Shown: positions 52,725-61,970 of the stretch, one piece after another
How the letters are laid out: each line of letters starts with the position of its first letter
How positions within the stretch are numbered: position 1 is the stretch's first letter
Source of the DNA: Fibrella aquatilis
Lineage (GTDB): Bacteria > Bacteroidota > Bacteroidia > Cytophagales > Spirosomataceae
Length of the DNA stretch: 64,000 nucleotides
Assembly (NCBI RefSeq): GCF_017353255.1
Contig: NZ_JAFMYU010000018.1
Span: 94,577-158,576 of the forward strand
Reading direction: 5' to 3'
Notes under the pieces: model-generated
Told to the model about the DNA's origin: nothing
The model's database searches: none
Seen by the model: the letters and a program-made list of their open reading frames with translations, nothing else
Position numbers and translations under genes: made by a program

Positions 52725-53324
52725 ATGCTGCTGGATACGCTGGAAAAAGTCCGTGCTGAGGTACTTCGGTATGCCGAAGTTGCCAATCAGGCTGTTGAAC
52801 CACCCACGGTTGTGTTATCGCCGTGTGGGGTATACCGACTTACGCTTGAGTGGTATTACCAGGCTGATACAGACCGAAACTGGGTAATAACAAAAGCGAC
52901 CATCTGTCTGGCGGCAACCGAGACACCAATTCTAGCGTTTTTTGCCGACCATGACGATGCGGTTTATGCCTGGTTATATCGCAATAATAAACCCTATTTG
53001 TTATTACCTGAATGCCAGGGTGGGCAATCAATTATTGATCTTGAATTAGGTGAATTAATCAGCTACTATAATCACGATGACCCATTTATTTGGCTCACTA
53101 TCTATCCATCGCCAGACGGCAAAAAAATCGCTGTAGATGGTTGTTATTGGGCCTGTCCATTTGAATTGGTTATTTATGACTGTACGGCATTAACTACGTT
53201 GCCTTACCCCATCTTGCATCGACAGATGTTAGCACCGCTGTGGCCTGTTTATAGATGGAACGATGAACAGACGCTGCTGATGGTTGATGAAAAGGGAGAT
53301 GAGCAGGTTGTTTGGAAGGAGTGA
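52725..53324 (+). CDS. Unknown 199-aa protein behind the T6SS genes
   Basis: 199 aa, soluble, rich in aromatic residues. Repeated strand-turn motifs such as PCGVYRLTLEWYYQ, DAVYAWLYRNNKPYLLLPE and FIWLTIYPSPDGKKIAVDGCYW suggest a small beta-propeller-like fold. The start at 52725 abuts the right arm of the palindrome, so its expression may depend on readthrough of the hairpin. No family recognised; a link to the T6SS is only positional. Confidence 0.6.
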   Translation: MLLDTLEKVRAEVLRYAEVANQAVEPPTVVLSPCGVYRLTLEWYYQADTDRNWVITKATICLAATETPILAFFADHDDAVYAWLYRNNKPYLLLPECQGGQSIIDLELGELISYYNHDDPFIWLTIYPSPDGKKIAVDGCYWACPFELVIYDCTALTTLPYPILHRQMLAPLWPVYRWNDEQTLLMVDEKGDEQVVWKE

Positions 53325-53385
53325 ATGCTTAGTTTTAAGTATTTATAGATCAGTGTGTTATATAAAATATGTATGAGATAATAGC

Positions 53386-53589
53386 TGTTTTCAGTTGGCT
53401 TCGCCAGGTAGGTTGCTGTCGCCCGTCCCTTCGACAGGCTCAGGGTGACCGGACCGGCTACTAAAGCAATCTCAAAGAGATGATTCAAGGTTGTTGTCAC
53501 CCTGAGCGCAGTCGAAGGCGGTCCGGCGTTCCGGCTATGCGACAGCAACCTATCTGGCAAAGCCAACAGTAAACTGAAAACTGAAAACT
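53386..53589. repeat. Long palindromic element with TCGACAGGCTCAGGGTGACC core
   Basis: Arms TTTTCAGTTGGCTTCGCCAGG...GCTGTCG (53387-53420) and CGACAGCAACCTATCTGGCAAAGCCAAC (53540-53567) are inverted, and inner CCCTTCGACAGG...GGTGAC faces GTCACCCTGAGCGCAGTCGAAGG. It shares its outer CAGTTTTCAGTTGGC-like ends with the palindrome at 52511-52723. It occupies most of the gap before the SDR gene. Confidence 0.85.
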
Positions 53590-53594
53590 CTAAA

Positions 53595-54407
53595 CTATTT
53601 CCTTTTCAACGGGGAATTATTTTCTTTCGCTAACGTATTATACACAAGCTTATCGGCCAATCCGGGGAGCCATTTATTTAGGAATACCGTGAGCTTACCC
53701 TGGGCGGTTAGTACCAGTTCACGTTTGCGGTTTTTGACGGCGCGGAGGATATGGTCGGCGCATTCTTCGGCGGTCATCATGCCCGCTTCGTCGCGGACGG
53801 TTTCGCCAGTAGACTGCCCGTGCCCGTCGATGGCGGCGAAGCGGATATTCGAGGCCGTGAAGCCGGGGCAGGCCGTGAGCACGTGTACACCCGTGTGCAG
53901 CAACTCGGTGCGCAGGGCTTCCAGAAACCCGTTCATGGCAAACTTAGAAGCCGAATACCCCGTGCGGACGGGCAGGCCCCGGTAGCCTGCAATAGACGAA
54001 ATCCCCACGATAGACCCCTTCGTTTTCAGGATGTGCGGCAGGGCATAGCGCGTGGCGTAGACCGTGCCCATGTAGTTGATATCCATCAGCTTACGCAGCA
54101 CCTCCGGGTCGGCATCGACAAACATCGACCGCATAGAAATACCCGCGTTGTTGATCAGGATATCGATCCGGCCAAAGCGCGCAATGGTTTCATCCATAAG
54201 CCGTTGCATGTCGGTAGCAATGCTCACGTCGGCCACCACGGGCAGGTTGGTAATGCCCGCTTCGGTGAGGGCCTTCGCCGTAAGCTGGAGGGCATCGGCC
54301 TTGCGACCACAAAACGCGATGGCGGCACCCGTACGCCCATACGCAAACGCCAGCGCCTCGCCAATTCCCGACGAGGCACCCGTAATAACAACAACCGGTT
54401 GATTCAT
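53595..54407 (-). CDS. Short-chain dehydrogenase/reductase
   Basis: 270 aa from the ATG at 54405-54407 (MNQPVVVITGASSGIG); the open frame extends six codons upstream without a better start. Cofactor motif TGASSGIG near residue 9, NNAG near 87, and catalytic YSASK near 155 with the preceding Ser region VGISSIAGYRG. A Rossmann-fold NAD(P)-dependent oxidoreductase; substrate unknown. Monocistronic between the palindrome and the FN3 gene. Confidence 0.92.
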   Translation of the reverse strand: MNQPVVVITGASSGIGEALAFAYGRTGAAIAFCGRKADALQLTAKALTEAGITNLPVVADVSIATDMQRLMDETIARFGRIDILINNAGISMRSMFVDADPEVLRKLMDINYMGTVYATRYALPHILKTKGSIVGISSIAGYRGLPVRTGYSASKFAMNGFLEALRTELLHTGVHVLTACPGFTASNIRFAAIDGHGQSTGETVRDEAGMMTAEECADHILRAVKNRKRELVLTAQGKLTVFLNKWLPGLADKLVYNTLAKENNSPLKRK

Positions 54408-54439
54408 GAAGCAAAGGTAGGGCAATGAACCGCCACACG

Positions 54440-56512
54440 CTACCTCACCCGCACACTCACGGTGGCTTCGTCGTCTTCGCCGAGGCCGAATGCGTTGCTA
54501 TGAGAGGAATCGAGGTCGGGTTGCGCGGCGGCGGTGATGAGGGCGCGGAGGGTCTGTTCGCCACTGCCTGCCACTGTAAGCGGCACGACCAGTGCACTTA
54601 GTTGGTTAAGCCCTACGGAAACAGCCGGGAGTGTAACGGTTTGCCCTACCTGCGTGAACCCACTACCAGCCGCCAGTTGCCAGCCCGCAGGCAAGGTTAG
54701 TTGCACCACCACGCCCGTGGCCCCCAGTGCCCCCCGGTTGGCCACCACTACCGACAAATTCAGTCTTGCCCCCGCCGAAAGTGACCGGACATCGGATTGC
54801 AGCCCCAGGCTTAAATCGGCCTCAGTGGCACCGGGGGCGGGTTGATTGGTTTGTACGGGCGGCAAGATGCGGAAGATCGGGTTGGGCGATACATAGATCG
54901 TGTTGCCTGTTTCCCGCGTTCGGAGGTCCACTGTGGCGGCATCATCGTCGCCGTCGGCAGTGCCGGAGTTGAGGTAGCTGTCGGGGTCGTACACGCTCGA
55001 CTCGGTGAGCTGGGCAGCGGTGCGGTAGATGCCTGGTGCAGTTGCCAGCGCACTAAACGAGAACGTGGCCGAACCTGGTGCTGGCACCGTACCCACGGCT
55101 ATGTTTACGGTGCCGTTATTGTGTGAAACGGCACCCTGCGCACTGCCCACAAAAGTCATGTTGGGTGGTAACAGGCTCTGTGCCACCACGTTATTGGCCG
55201 CTTGTGGGCCGCTGTTTTTCACCGTAATGGAAAAGACAACCACCTCGCTGAGTCGGGGTGCCCGCTTGCTTACGGCCATTGCCAGCGACAGGTCGGCGGC
55301 GGGTAGGGTGGTGAACGTGCTGGTGTATGGTGGGGGGGCCTGACTACCATCGGCGCAGAGTACCGTGCTTTGGGCTTCGTAGTTGGTGTTGGGCGTTAAC
55401 CCGCTCAGGCTTAACGCCGTCGACTCGGTAGTGGTGAAGGCATTGGGCCAGGTGGTGGTACCCACTCCCCGATATTCGATCCGGTAGCGCACCGCCGGGC
55501 GGGTAGCCACGTTGAACGTCGCCGAGGTGGCCGTGGGGATGATGCCGTAGATGTAGGTAGACGAACACTGGGTGGCAAAGGTGTTTAAGGCCGACCACCC
55601 GGTGGGGGTGCCGCTACAGATCATCCGCACCTGCCATTCGTAGGTAACGGCGTTGACCAGGCCCGTAATGGTGTAGAAATTGCCCGCAATGGTCGGGCTT
55701 TCGGTCCAGGCTGTATTGCTGCCAGCCACCCGCCACCGCACACCGTAGTTATAGGGTTGAATATCAGCCCAGTAGACCGTGGCCGCCGTGGCACTAACGT
55801 CTGAGCCATAGATCAGGCCAGGGGGTGAACACTGGGCCGTAAAGGAGCGCGGACTGGTAAACGCCGACTCGTCGGTGGGCGAGCAGACGGCCTTGATGCG
55901 CCATTCGTAGGCCGTGCCGGTGGTTAGCCCCGTGAGGCTGTAGCCGTAGCTGGACCCACCGTTGGCAGGTAGCGAGTACGAGTTGGGCCAGGTGGTAGTA
56001 CCCGCCACCCGCCACTGAAACACCGTGCTTACGGGATACGGTTTATCCCAGGCCAGGTCGGCGGTGGTGGGGCCAATAGTCGACTCGCGCAAATTGGTAG
56101 GGGGCTGGCAGGCCAGCGTGGTGAAACCGGCAATGGTTGAATAGGCCGACTGACTGCCGTCAGCGCAGAGGGCTTTCACCCGGACCTCATACGACGTGAT
56201 ACCGTTTAGTCCGGTCAGTTCGTACGAATTACTGTTGACTGTCAGTGAATTAGGCCAGGTGGTTGCGCCGGCTACCCGCCAGTCGAGCTGATAGGCGGGG
56301 CTACCTACGTTGTCCCAGGCCAGTTGCACCGAATTCACCGACGGATAGGCCGTGTAGATGTTAGGTGTTGTGCAGGCCAGGGTTGGCCATACGGGGTTGT
56401 TAGCGGTGGGAGCAGGACTAGCGTGGTTGCCTTTCCCGTAGGTGGTAGCACCCAGCATGATCCAGGTAAGCGCAGACAACACATAAATACGGTGGCGTAA
56501 AGCGTTGATCAT
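54440..56512 (-). CDS. Secreted FN3- and DUF11-repeat surface protein
   Basis: 690 aa. The N-terminal signal region IYVLSALTWIMLGATTYGKG is followed by four fibronectin type III modules (each with AxLTWxxxxSxxYxYxVR-like pattern such as YQLDWRVAGATTWPNS and TGLNGITSYEVRVKALC), residues about 45-400. From about 405 there are two DUF11/conserved-repeat domains (DLSLAMAVSKRAPRLSEVVVFSITVKNSGP and DLSLGLQSDVRSLSAGARLNLSVVVANRG). No type IX sorting domain is obvious. Probably an adhesin or glycan-binding surface protein. Confidence 0.85.
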   Translation of the reverse strand: MINALRHRIYVLSALTWIMLGATTYGKGNHASPAPTANNPVWPTLACTTPNIYTAYPSVNSVQLAWDNVGSPAYQLDWRVAGATTWPNSLTVNSNSYELTGLNGITSYEVRVKALCADGSQSAYSTIAGFTTLACQPPTNLRESTIGPTTADLAWDKPYPVSTVFQWRVAGTTTWPNSYSLPANGGSSYGYSLTGLTTGTAYEWRIKAVCSPTDESAFTSPRSFTAQCSPPGLIYGSDVSATAATVYWADIQPYNYGVRWRVAGSNTAWTESPTIAGNFYTITGLVNAVTYEWQVRMICSGTPTGWSALNTFATQCSSTYIYGIIPTATSATFNVATRPAVRYRIEYRGVGTTTWPNAFTTTESTALSLSGLTPNTNYEAQSTVLCADGSQAPPPYTSTFTTLPAADLSLAMAVSKRAPRLSEVVVFSITVKNSGPQAANNVVAQSLLPPNMTFVGSAQGAVSHNNGTVNIAVGTVPAPGSATFSFSALATAPGIYRTAAQLTESSVYDPDSYLNSGTADGDDDAATVDLRTRETGNTIYVSPNPIFRILPPVQTNQPAPGATEADLSLGLQSDVRSLSAGARLNLSVVVANRGALGATGVVVQLTLPAGWQLAAGSGFTQVGQTVTLPAVSVGLNQLSALVVPLTVAGSGEQTLRALITAAAQPDLDSSHSNAFGLGEDDEATVSVRVR

Positions 56513-56677
56513 GAGGGTACATCGTTAGTTAAGGTTTGGGTTAAGCACTGCTAAAATAGCGAAAGCGTAACGTGCTCCGGCCAATCCAGCTATTAATTGC
56601 TGACGTACTTACAAGAACAGGCTATCGCCCAAAACTTGGGCCGATGCGGCTGTTGCAGCTTATTTTACTCTCGTGTT

Positions 56678-57289
56678 ATGCGTCCGCTTACTTGTCTAGT
56701 ACTACTCCTGTTCCTGGTGCAACAGCCCTCGGTGGCGCAACAACGCCCTGTAGAAACGCGTCGATTTGCTATCGATGTTGCGGGCGTGCGCATTGGCACC
56801 ATGACCGCCACGCGCCAGTTTATGCCTGGCAATGAGGTAGTATACACCCAAATCAGCGACGTGCAGGTGAATTTTCTGATCTACAAACTGACCATTTATT
56901 ACAACGTGGTGAGTCTGTTTCGCAATGGGCAAATGATTAATGCCACCGTTGATGCGCACACCAACAAGGGTAATTACGCGTCGAGTACTGTCTGGAAAGG
57001 CGATCATTACGACATTGATGCTAATCAGTATAAATACACCCGTAAGACTACGGAGCGGCGAAAGATTGATTATACCGTTACGATGTTGTACTTTAGCGAA
57101 CCTGCTGGAAAACAGCGGGTATACGCCGAGTACTTTGGTGATGACTTTACGTTAACGTCGACCACCCGTTCAGCCTACAGGGCCAGTTTAGGTGGTCGGG
57201 AAGATGAGTACATCTACGAACACGGCCGTTTGGCGAAAGTGATTAAAAAAAACGCCCTGAAGAATTTTATAATACGCCCGCTGGATTGA
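56678..57289 (+). CDS. DUF6134-family exported protein
   Basis: 203 aa from the ATG at 56678 (MRPLTCLVLLLFLVQQPSVAQ), which gives a clear signal peptide; the longer frame upstream is not supported. Beta-rich body with VAGVRIGTMTATRQ, YKLTIYYNVVSLFRNGQMINATV, and REDEYIYEHGRLAKVIKKN. Exported Cytophagales protein of unknown function; single gene. Confidence 0.8.
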   Translation: MRPLTCLVLLLFLVQQPSVAQQRPVETRRFAIDVAGVRIGTMTATRQFMPGNEVVYTQISDVQVNFLIYKLTIYYNVVSLFRNGQMINATVDAHTNKGNYASSTVWKGDHYDIDANQYKYTRKTTERRKIDYTVTMLYFSEPAGKQRVYAEYFGDDFTLTSTTRSAYRASLGGREDEYIYEHGRLAKVIKKNALKNFIIRPLD

Positions 57290-57388
57290 GTTGAGCATGA
57301 GGAGTTTGCAAAGAGGCGTGGTGAAACAGCAGTACCGGGGGTAACCCCATTGATGCGAAACCTAATCAGCCTCTTAGGCAACCCATAC

Positions 57389-58687
57389 ATGAAACACCTA
57401 CTACTTTTTACGGCAGGCTTCGGCCTGTTGGCAGGTCCCGCCGCGATGGCGCAGCCTCAACCCACCACCCAGGCCTTCACCACCGACGATGACCTGCGCT
57501 TTTGCGGCGAACAACTCCCCCAATATTTACCCACCGTAGCGCAACGCTGGCAAAAGACCCTCAGCCGCCGCGCCCGTTACACTGATGATCTGCTGGAGAT
57601 TCAGAAACAGGCCGCCGTTATTTTCCCCATCATCGAGCCTATTCTGGTGCAATACGCCATTCCCAAAGACCTAAAATACCTGGCACTGGTTGAAAGCGAA
57701 TTGAACGAGCATGCCCTGTCGCGGAAGGGAGCCGCCGGTATCTGGCAACTGATGCCGCAAACAGCCCGCAAACTGGGGCTGAGCACCCGCCGCCGCAACG
57801 ACGAGCGCTACAACCTGGTGAAAGCCACCCACGCCGCCTGCCAATACCTCTGGGAACTGTACCGCCAAACGGGGTCGTGGATGCTGGCTGCGTCGGCCTA
57901 CAACGCCGGGCCAACCTACATTGCCCAACTAGCCAAGCAGTTTCCCTCAGAACACCCGCTGATGCTGCCGTTTGCCAAAGCTGAAACGGTAAGCTATGTG
58001 TATCAGGCCATTGCTTATAAAGAACTGCTCTCACGCCCCGAACACTACGCCGACCTGCTCAGCAGCCGGACCGTGTTGGCACTGAGTCAGCGCACGGGCG
58101 TGGTAACCCCCACTGAACGCCAAACCATTCTGGCCGCTATTGAGCAGCCTCACCCAGAGGCCGACGAGCAGGTAGCCGAAGCCACAATGGCGGGCCTGCC
58201 TACCAACGCCGTGGTGATGTTGGCCACTGAAAAACCCGCTGCCAGCCGCCCCACCGAAGTCAAACTGACCGAAGTACGGCTAAACGAGGTGCGGCCTGTG
58301 ATCACTACGGCAGTAGCCGCAGTGGCTAAACCTATTGCGGCTGACGTGCCTGCCCCCGCCCCCCGTCACTGGCCCTCGGTACGGACGCGCAGCCTCACCA
58401 ACGAACGCGTGACAGAAGGTCAACAGTTTGTCTTTGAAGTAGTTAATGCTCAGGAGTTCGATGGCCAAACGCTGTCGGTTGGTGATCTGGTCTATGCCTA
58501 CGTCGAACTGATCGAACCCAACTCAGGCCGGGTATACCTCCGTGCCGACCGCGTGGTATCGTCACAAACGCGCGAAACGCTCCCCCTGAAACTGGTAGCC
58601 GTAGAAAAAAGCCGTCAACGCGGTGTTCCCATGCCCATGCGCGACGCCGTAGCCTCCGGCTGGCAACTGAACTGGGAGAAGTTGTAG
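57389..58687 (+). CDS. Membrane-bound/exported lytic transglycosylase (SLT domain)
   Basis: 432 aa from the ATG at 57389 (MKHLLLFTAGFGLLAGPAAMAQ), a signal peptide. Goose-lysozyme-like SLT domain with catalytic Glu in ALVESELNEHALSRKGAAGIWQLMPQTARKLGL (about residue 105) and later AASAYNAGP. It cleaves peptidoglycan in the periplasm to make room for envelope machinery. The C-terminal 130 residues form a soluble beta-rich domain (VFEVVNAQEFDGQTLSVGDLVYAYVEL) of unknown use. No LysM repeats seen. Confidence 0.88.
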   Translation: MKHLLLFTAGFGLLAGPAAMAQPQPTTQAFTTDDDLRFCGEQLPQYLPTVAQRWQKTLSRRARYTDDLLEIQKQAAVIFPIIEPILVQYAIPKDLKYLALVESELNEHALSRKGAAGIWQLMPQTARKLGLSTRRRNDERYNLVKATHAACQYLWELYRQTGSWMLAASAYNAGPTYIAQLAKQFPSEHPLMLPFAKAETVSYVYQAIAYKELLSRPEHYADLLSSRTVLALSQRTGVVTPTERQTILAAIEQPHPEADEQVAEATMAGLPTNAVVMLATEKPAASRPTEVKLTEVRLNEVRPVITTAVAAVAKPIAADVPAPAPRHWPSVRTRSLTNERVTEGQQFVFEVVNAQEFDGQTLSVGDLVYAYVELIEPNSGRVYLRADRVVSSQTRETLPLKLVAVEKSRQRGVPMPMRDAVASGWQLNWEKL

Positions 58688-58794
58688 AATTGAATGAACA
58701 ATCGGTCCGCCGATGCGGTACAATGAATAATGTACAATGGCTTCGCGACTGGAGTGTTCCCACGCGAAGCCATTGTACATTATTCATTCAATTC
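58687..58794. repeat. Palindromic element with inserted GGTCCGCCG motif
   Basis: The arm 58722-58747 (AATGAATAATGTACAATGGCTTCGCG) is perfectly inverted at 58763-58788. The outer arms GAATTGAATGAA (58687-58698) and TTCATTCAATTC (58783-58794) also pair, but ATCGGTCCGCCGATGCGGTA (58701-58720) is wedged between outer and inner left arms. This indicates insertion of the short element into an existing palindrome. Related to 10277-10361. Confidence 0.88.
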
Positions 58795-58801
58795 TGCATT
58801 T

Positions 58802-60334
58802 ATGATAAAGAACCTCCTCCCCCTCCTTTTCACCGCAACCCTGTCGCTGGGACAATCTCCGGCGCAGCCTGCTTTTGTTCGTGATAGCTTGGATGCCTAC
58901 ATCCGGCGTGGCATGACCGACTGGCAGATTCCGGGGCTGGCTATTGCTATTGTGAAAGATGGTAAGGTGCTGGTTTCAAAGGGGTATGGCGTTCGGGAGG
59001 TAGGTAAGCCGGAGCTGGTAGACGAGAATACGCTGTTTTTTATTGCCTCCAACTCCAAGCTGTTTACGGGCACGGCCCTGGCCAAACTCGATGCCGATAA
59101 GAAGCTCTCGCTCGACGATAAGGTCACGAAATACCTGCCCGGTTTTACCCTCTACGACCCCGCCGCCACTCAACTCGTCACCGTCCGCGACCTGATGAGC
59201 CACCACTTTGGCACTAAAACGTTTCAGGGCGACTTCACTTTCTGGGATACTGACCTGCCCCGCGCCGAAATCATCAGGCGGATGCGGCTGCTAAAACCCA
59301 CCGGGCAGTTTCGGCAGGATTACGGCTATTGTAACGCGGGCTTCCTGACTGCTGGCGAACTGATTCCAGTCGTAACGGGGCAATCGTGGGAACAGTACGT
59401 GGAGCAAACTATCGTGCGGCCGCTGGGCATGACCAACACTTACATGCTCACGGCAGGGGCCGAAAACCGCACCAATATAGCCCGGCCCCATACCAGCAGT
59501 TTCGGGCTGGGCGGCACTCAGTCCCTAACGCGCTTGCCCTACGATCACGTTGATAACCTGGCTCCGGCGGGTAGCATGGTTTCGTGCGTGAAAGACCTCA
59601 GCCGCTGGCTGATGATGCAGCTCGACAGTGGACGGCTGGATGGGCAGCGGATTTTGCCGTGGGCGGTGCTGCAAAAAACGCGCGATGTGACCACCGTTAC
59701 CCGTAGCCGTAAGTCGCCGGTGTTTCCTGTGCATTACAGTGCCTATGGGCTAGGCGTTTTCCAGGCCGATTATGCTGGGCGGCAAGTGTACTGGCATACG
59801 GGCGGGGCGTTTGGCTTTGTGACCAACACCTGCTTTGTGCCCGAAGAAAAGCTGGCCATCACGATCCTGACCAACAACGACGATCAAAACTTTTTCGAGG
59901 CCCTGCGCTACCAGATTCTGGATGCCTACCTGGGTGTGCCCTACACCAACCGCAGTCAGTTTTTCCTCAATAGCGCCCGCCCCGAAATAGCTAAACAGCA
60001 GCAGGAATTGGCCGTATTGCAGGCGCGTGTTGACAAAAAGAATAAATCTGAAATGCTCCTGACAGCTTACACGGGCACATTCACCAACGAGCTATACGGC
60101 ACTGTAACGATCAAACCTGCCGCCAATGGCCTCACCATGACGCTGGAACACCACCCCGGCCTGACTGCCCAGCTTGACTACATGGACGGTCAGACGTTCC
60201 GCATCAGCTACGCAAACCGGGCGTTCGGTGTCTTCCCGCTCACATTCCTGCTCACCAATGGCAAGCCTACGAGCTTTGATCTGAAAGCGTCTGATTTTGT
60301 GGAATATGATGCCTATAGGTTCACGCGGAAATAG
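58802..60334 (+). CDS. Serine beta-lactamase-like hydrolase (class C/esterase family)
   Basis: 510 aa from the ATG at 58802 (MIKNLLPLLFTATLSLGQSPAQ), a signal peptide; an upstream ATG lies in the palindrome. Active-site SxxK in FIASNSKLFTGTALAKLD (about residue 83), YxN as YGYCNAGF (about 177) and HTGG in YWHTGGAFGF (about 335). The C-terminal ~120 residues form a DUF3471-like lipocalin domain. Family members are esterases or peptidases more often than true beta-lactamases. Its stop lies inside a terminator stem. Confidence 0.9.
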   Translation: MIKNLLPLLFTATLSLGQSPAQPAFVRDSLDAYIRRGMTDWQIPGLAIAIVKDGKVLVSKGYGVREVGKPELVDENTLFFIASNSKLFTGTALAKLDADKKLSLDDKVTKYLPGFTLYDPAATQLVTVRDLMSHHFGTKTFQGDFTFWDTDLPRAEIIRRMRLLKPTGQFRQDYGYCNAGFLTAGELIPVVTGQSWEQYVEQTIVRPLGMTNTYMLTAGAENRTNIARPHTSSFGLGGTQSLTRLPYDHVDNLAPAGSMVSCVKDLSRWLMMQLDSGRLDGQRILPWAVLQKTRDVTTVTRSRKSPVFPVHYSAYGLGVFQADYAGRQVYWHTGGAFGFVTNTCFVPEEKLAITILTNNDDQNFFEALRYQILDAYLGVPYTNRSQFFLNSARPEIAKQQQELAVLQARVDKKNKSEMLLTAYTGTFTNELYGTVTIKPAANGLTMTLEHHPGLTAQLDYMDGQTFRISYANRAFGVFPLTFLLTNGKPTSFDLKASDFVEYDAYRFTRK

Positions 60335-60371
60335 CGATGCCATCACTCAAAGTGATGGCATCGCTATTTCC
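60327..60371. terminator. Bidirectional intrinsic terminator
   Basis: A 21-bp perfect stem (GGAAATAGCGATGCCATCACT / its complement) with 3-nt loop CAA, followed by a T/C-rich stretch (CTCTTGTTTCTTACC). It sits between the convergent serine hydrolase and flavoreductase genes; the hydrolase TAG is in the left arm. Confidence 0.85.
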
Positions 60372-60403
60372 TCTTGTTTCTTACCTCTTACCTCTTGCTT
60401 CTT

Positions 60404-61852
60404 CTAATACAGCCACTGCACAGCGGTTTTCAGTGCGCCGGGGATATTGCTGCCGATGGTGTCGACCCAAATGGCTTTGTTGACGTTACTAGCGGTGGGG
60501 TAGGGGTAGGTTTTGCCCACGAACGCGCTGATGGGTAGGCCCTGCTGATTAGCCAGAATCAGTTCCTGAATCAACTCACCTGCGTTGGGGGCCACCATGG
60601 TACCGCCCAGAATTTTCCGGCTCAGCGGATTGAGGCCCGCAGGTTCTACCAGTAGCCACATGCGGGCATACTGATTGTCTTCCACCACGGCGCGGTCGTC
60701 TTTGTCAAAACTGTGCTCAATCGTGTCAAAGGCAATCTTTCGCGTGGCCAATTCCTTCGCCGACAGGCCAAACGTAGCTACTTCGGGGTCGGTGAAAGTG
60801 ACCCACGAAAAGTGGTCGTAGCTGAGGCTTTTGTCGAAAACAGGCGTAATAAAATTGGTGATGATCAACGACGCGTGCAGCGCTGCCGCGTGCGAGAAAT
60901 ACCGCTCACCGGCGGGTGCCCCGGCGGCGGCATCGCCTGCGGCAAATACGTGTTGGTTGGTGGTTTGCAACTGGTTGTTTAAGCGTAATCGGCCTTTGTC
61001 GTCTAGTTCAATGCCCGCTGCTGACAGGTTTATGTCGCCGTAATCGAACGTGCGGCCCAGCGTGGCTAGTACCTGATCAAATTGTACGGTATGTTGTTGA
61101 CCATCAGCCACTTTTACCTGGGCAGTGTGCGCGTCGGTGAATGATTCTATCTCGGCGTTGAGCAAAAATTGAATGCCTTCGCCCGCCAGCCGTTCCTGCA
61201 ACAGCGCCGATGCCGCCGCCGGTTCTTTGGGCAGAATTCGCTCGTCGCGACCTACCACCGTTACTTCACTACCCAGCCGTCGGAAAGCCTGCGCCATTTC
61301 GATACCGTTGGGGCCTGCACCCACCACTAAGAGGTGTTTGGGCAACTCGGTCAAATCGAAAATTGTCTTGTGTGTCAGCACGTTAACTTGCTCAATCCCT
61401 TCGGCTTTAAGCGGCTGCGGCTGCGAACCGGTGCAAAGCACCATGTTTTTCGCCGACACCTCCTGGCCATTGATCCTGATCGTTTTTGGCCCCACAAAAG
61501 CAGCCGTACCGATTGCTACGTCCAGTGATTCGGCGTCGAGGAGGTATTGGGCATTCTCATGCGCCCGGATCGCGTCCTGCCGGTCGCGTATGTATTGCAT
61601 CACCCGCGCCAAATCAACGTCGCCGCTCAGTGTAGGGCCGTAGGCGGTTGCCAGTCGGGCCTGATGCACCTGCTTGCTGACGTGAAGCAATGCCTTACTG
61701 GGTACGCAGCCGTCGTTGAGGCAGTCGCCACCAATGCGGCGTTCGTGCCGATCAATGAGTAATACCGACAGCCCAAACCGGCGCATGGCAATGCTCACGC
61801 TCAGCCCCGCCGACCCGGCCCCAATCACGATAATGTCGTAGTGCGTGTTCAT
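60404..61852 (-). CDS. Pyridine nucleotide-disulfide oxidoreductase (mercuric reductase/lipoamide dehydrogenase-like)
   Basis: 482 aa. FAD-binding GxGxxG in IVIGAGSAGLSVSIAM (about residue 9), redox-active disulfide GGDCLNDGCVPSKALL (about 42-57), NAD-binding VGAGPNGIEMAQAF (about 175), second FAD motif VFAAGDAAAGAP (about 300) and C-terminal dimer domain. No heavy-metal-binding HMA domain, and no C-terminal Cys pair, so mercuric reductase proper is unlikely; a general disulfide reductase is likely. Confidence 0.9.
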   Translation of the reverse strand: MNTHYDIIVIGAGSAGLSVSIAMRRFGLSVLLIDRHERRIGGDCLNDGCVPSKALLHVSKQVHQARLATAYGPTLSGDVDLARVMQYIRDRQDAIRAHENAQYLLDAESLDVAIGTAAFVGPKTIRINGQEVSAKNMVLCTGSQPQPLKAEGIEQVNVLTHKTIFDLTELPKHLLVVGAGPNGIEMAQAFRRLGSEVTVVGRDERILPKEPAAASALLQERLAGEGIQFLLNAEIESFTDAHTAQVKVADGQQHTVQFDQVLATLGRTFDYGDINLSAAGIELDDKGRLRLNNQLQTTNQHVFAAGDAAAGAPAGERYFSHAAALHASLIITNFITPVFDKSLSYDHFSWVTFTDPEVATFGLSAKELATRKIAFDTIEHSFDKDDRAVVEDNQYARMWLLVEPAGLNPLSRKILGGTMVAPNAGELIQELILANQQGLPISAFVGKTYPYPTASNVNKAIWVDTIGSNIPGALKTAVQWLY

Positions 61853-61857
61853 AGTAG

Positions 61858-61965
61858 ACGTTGGATACTGGATGTTGGATAGTGGACGTTAGGCGCTGGA
61901 CATTGGATGGTAGATGGCCTACTAACTGCTTGTCATCCAACGTCCAGTATCCAGTGTCTAACGTC
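61858..61965. repeat. Palindromic element (GACGTTGGATACTGGATG arms)
   Basis: The left arm 61858-61880 is imperfectly inverted at 61935-61965 (ATCCAACGTCCAGTATCCAGTGTC). It lies just upstream of the flavoreductase start and past the stop of the LEA2-like gene; both are minus strand, so the hairpin lies between them. Confidence 0.8.
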
Positions 61966-61970
61966 AGCCC

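Noticed and set aside
60404..61852. Mercuric reductase
   Set aside because: Lacks the HMA domain and the C-terminal Cys pair, so called a general disulfide oxidoreductase.
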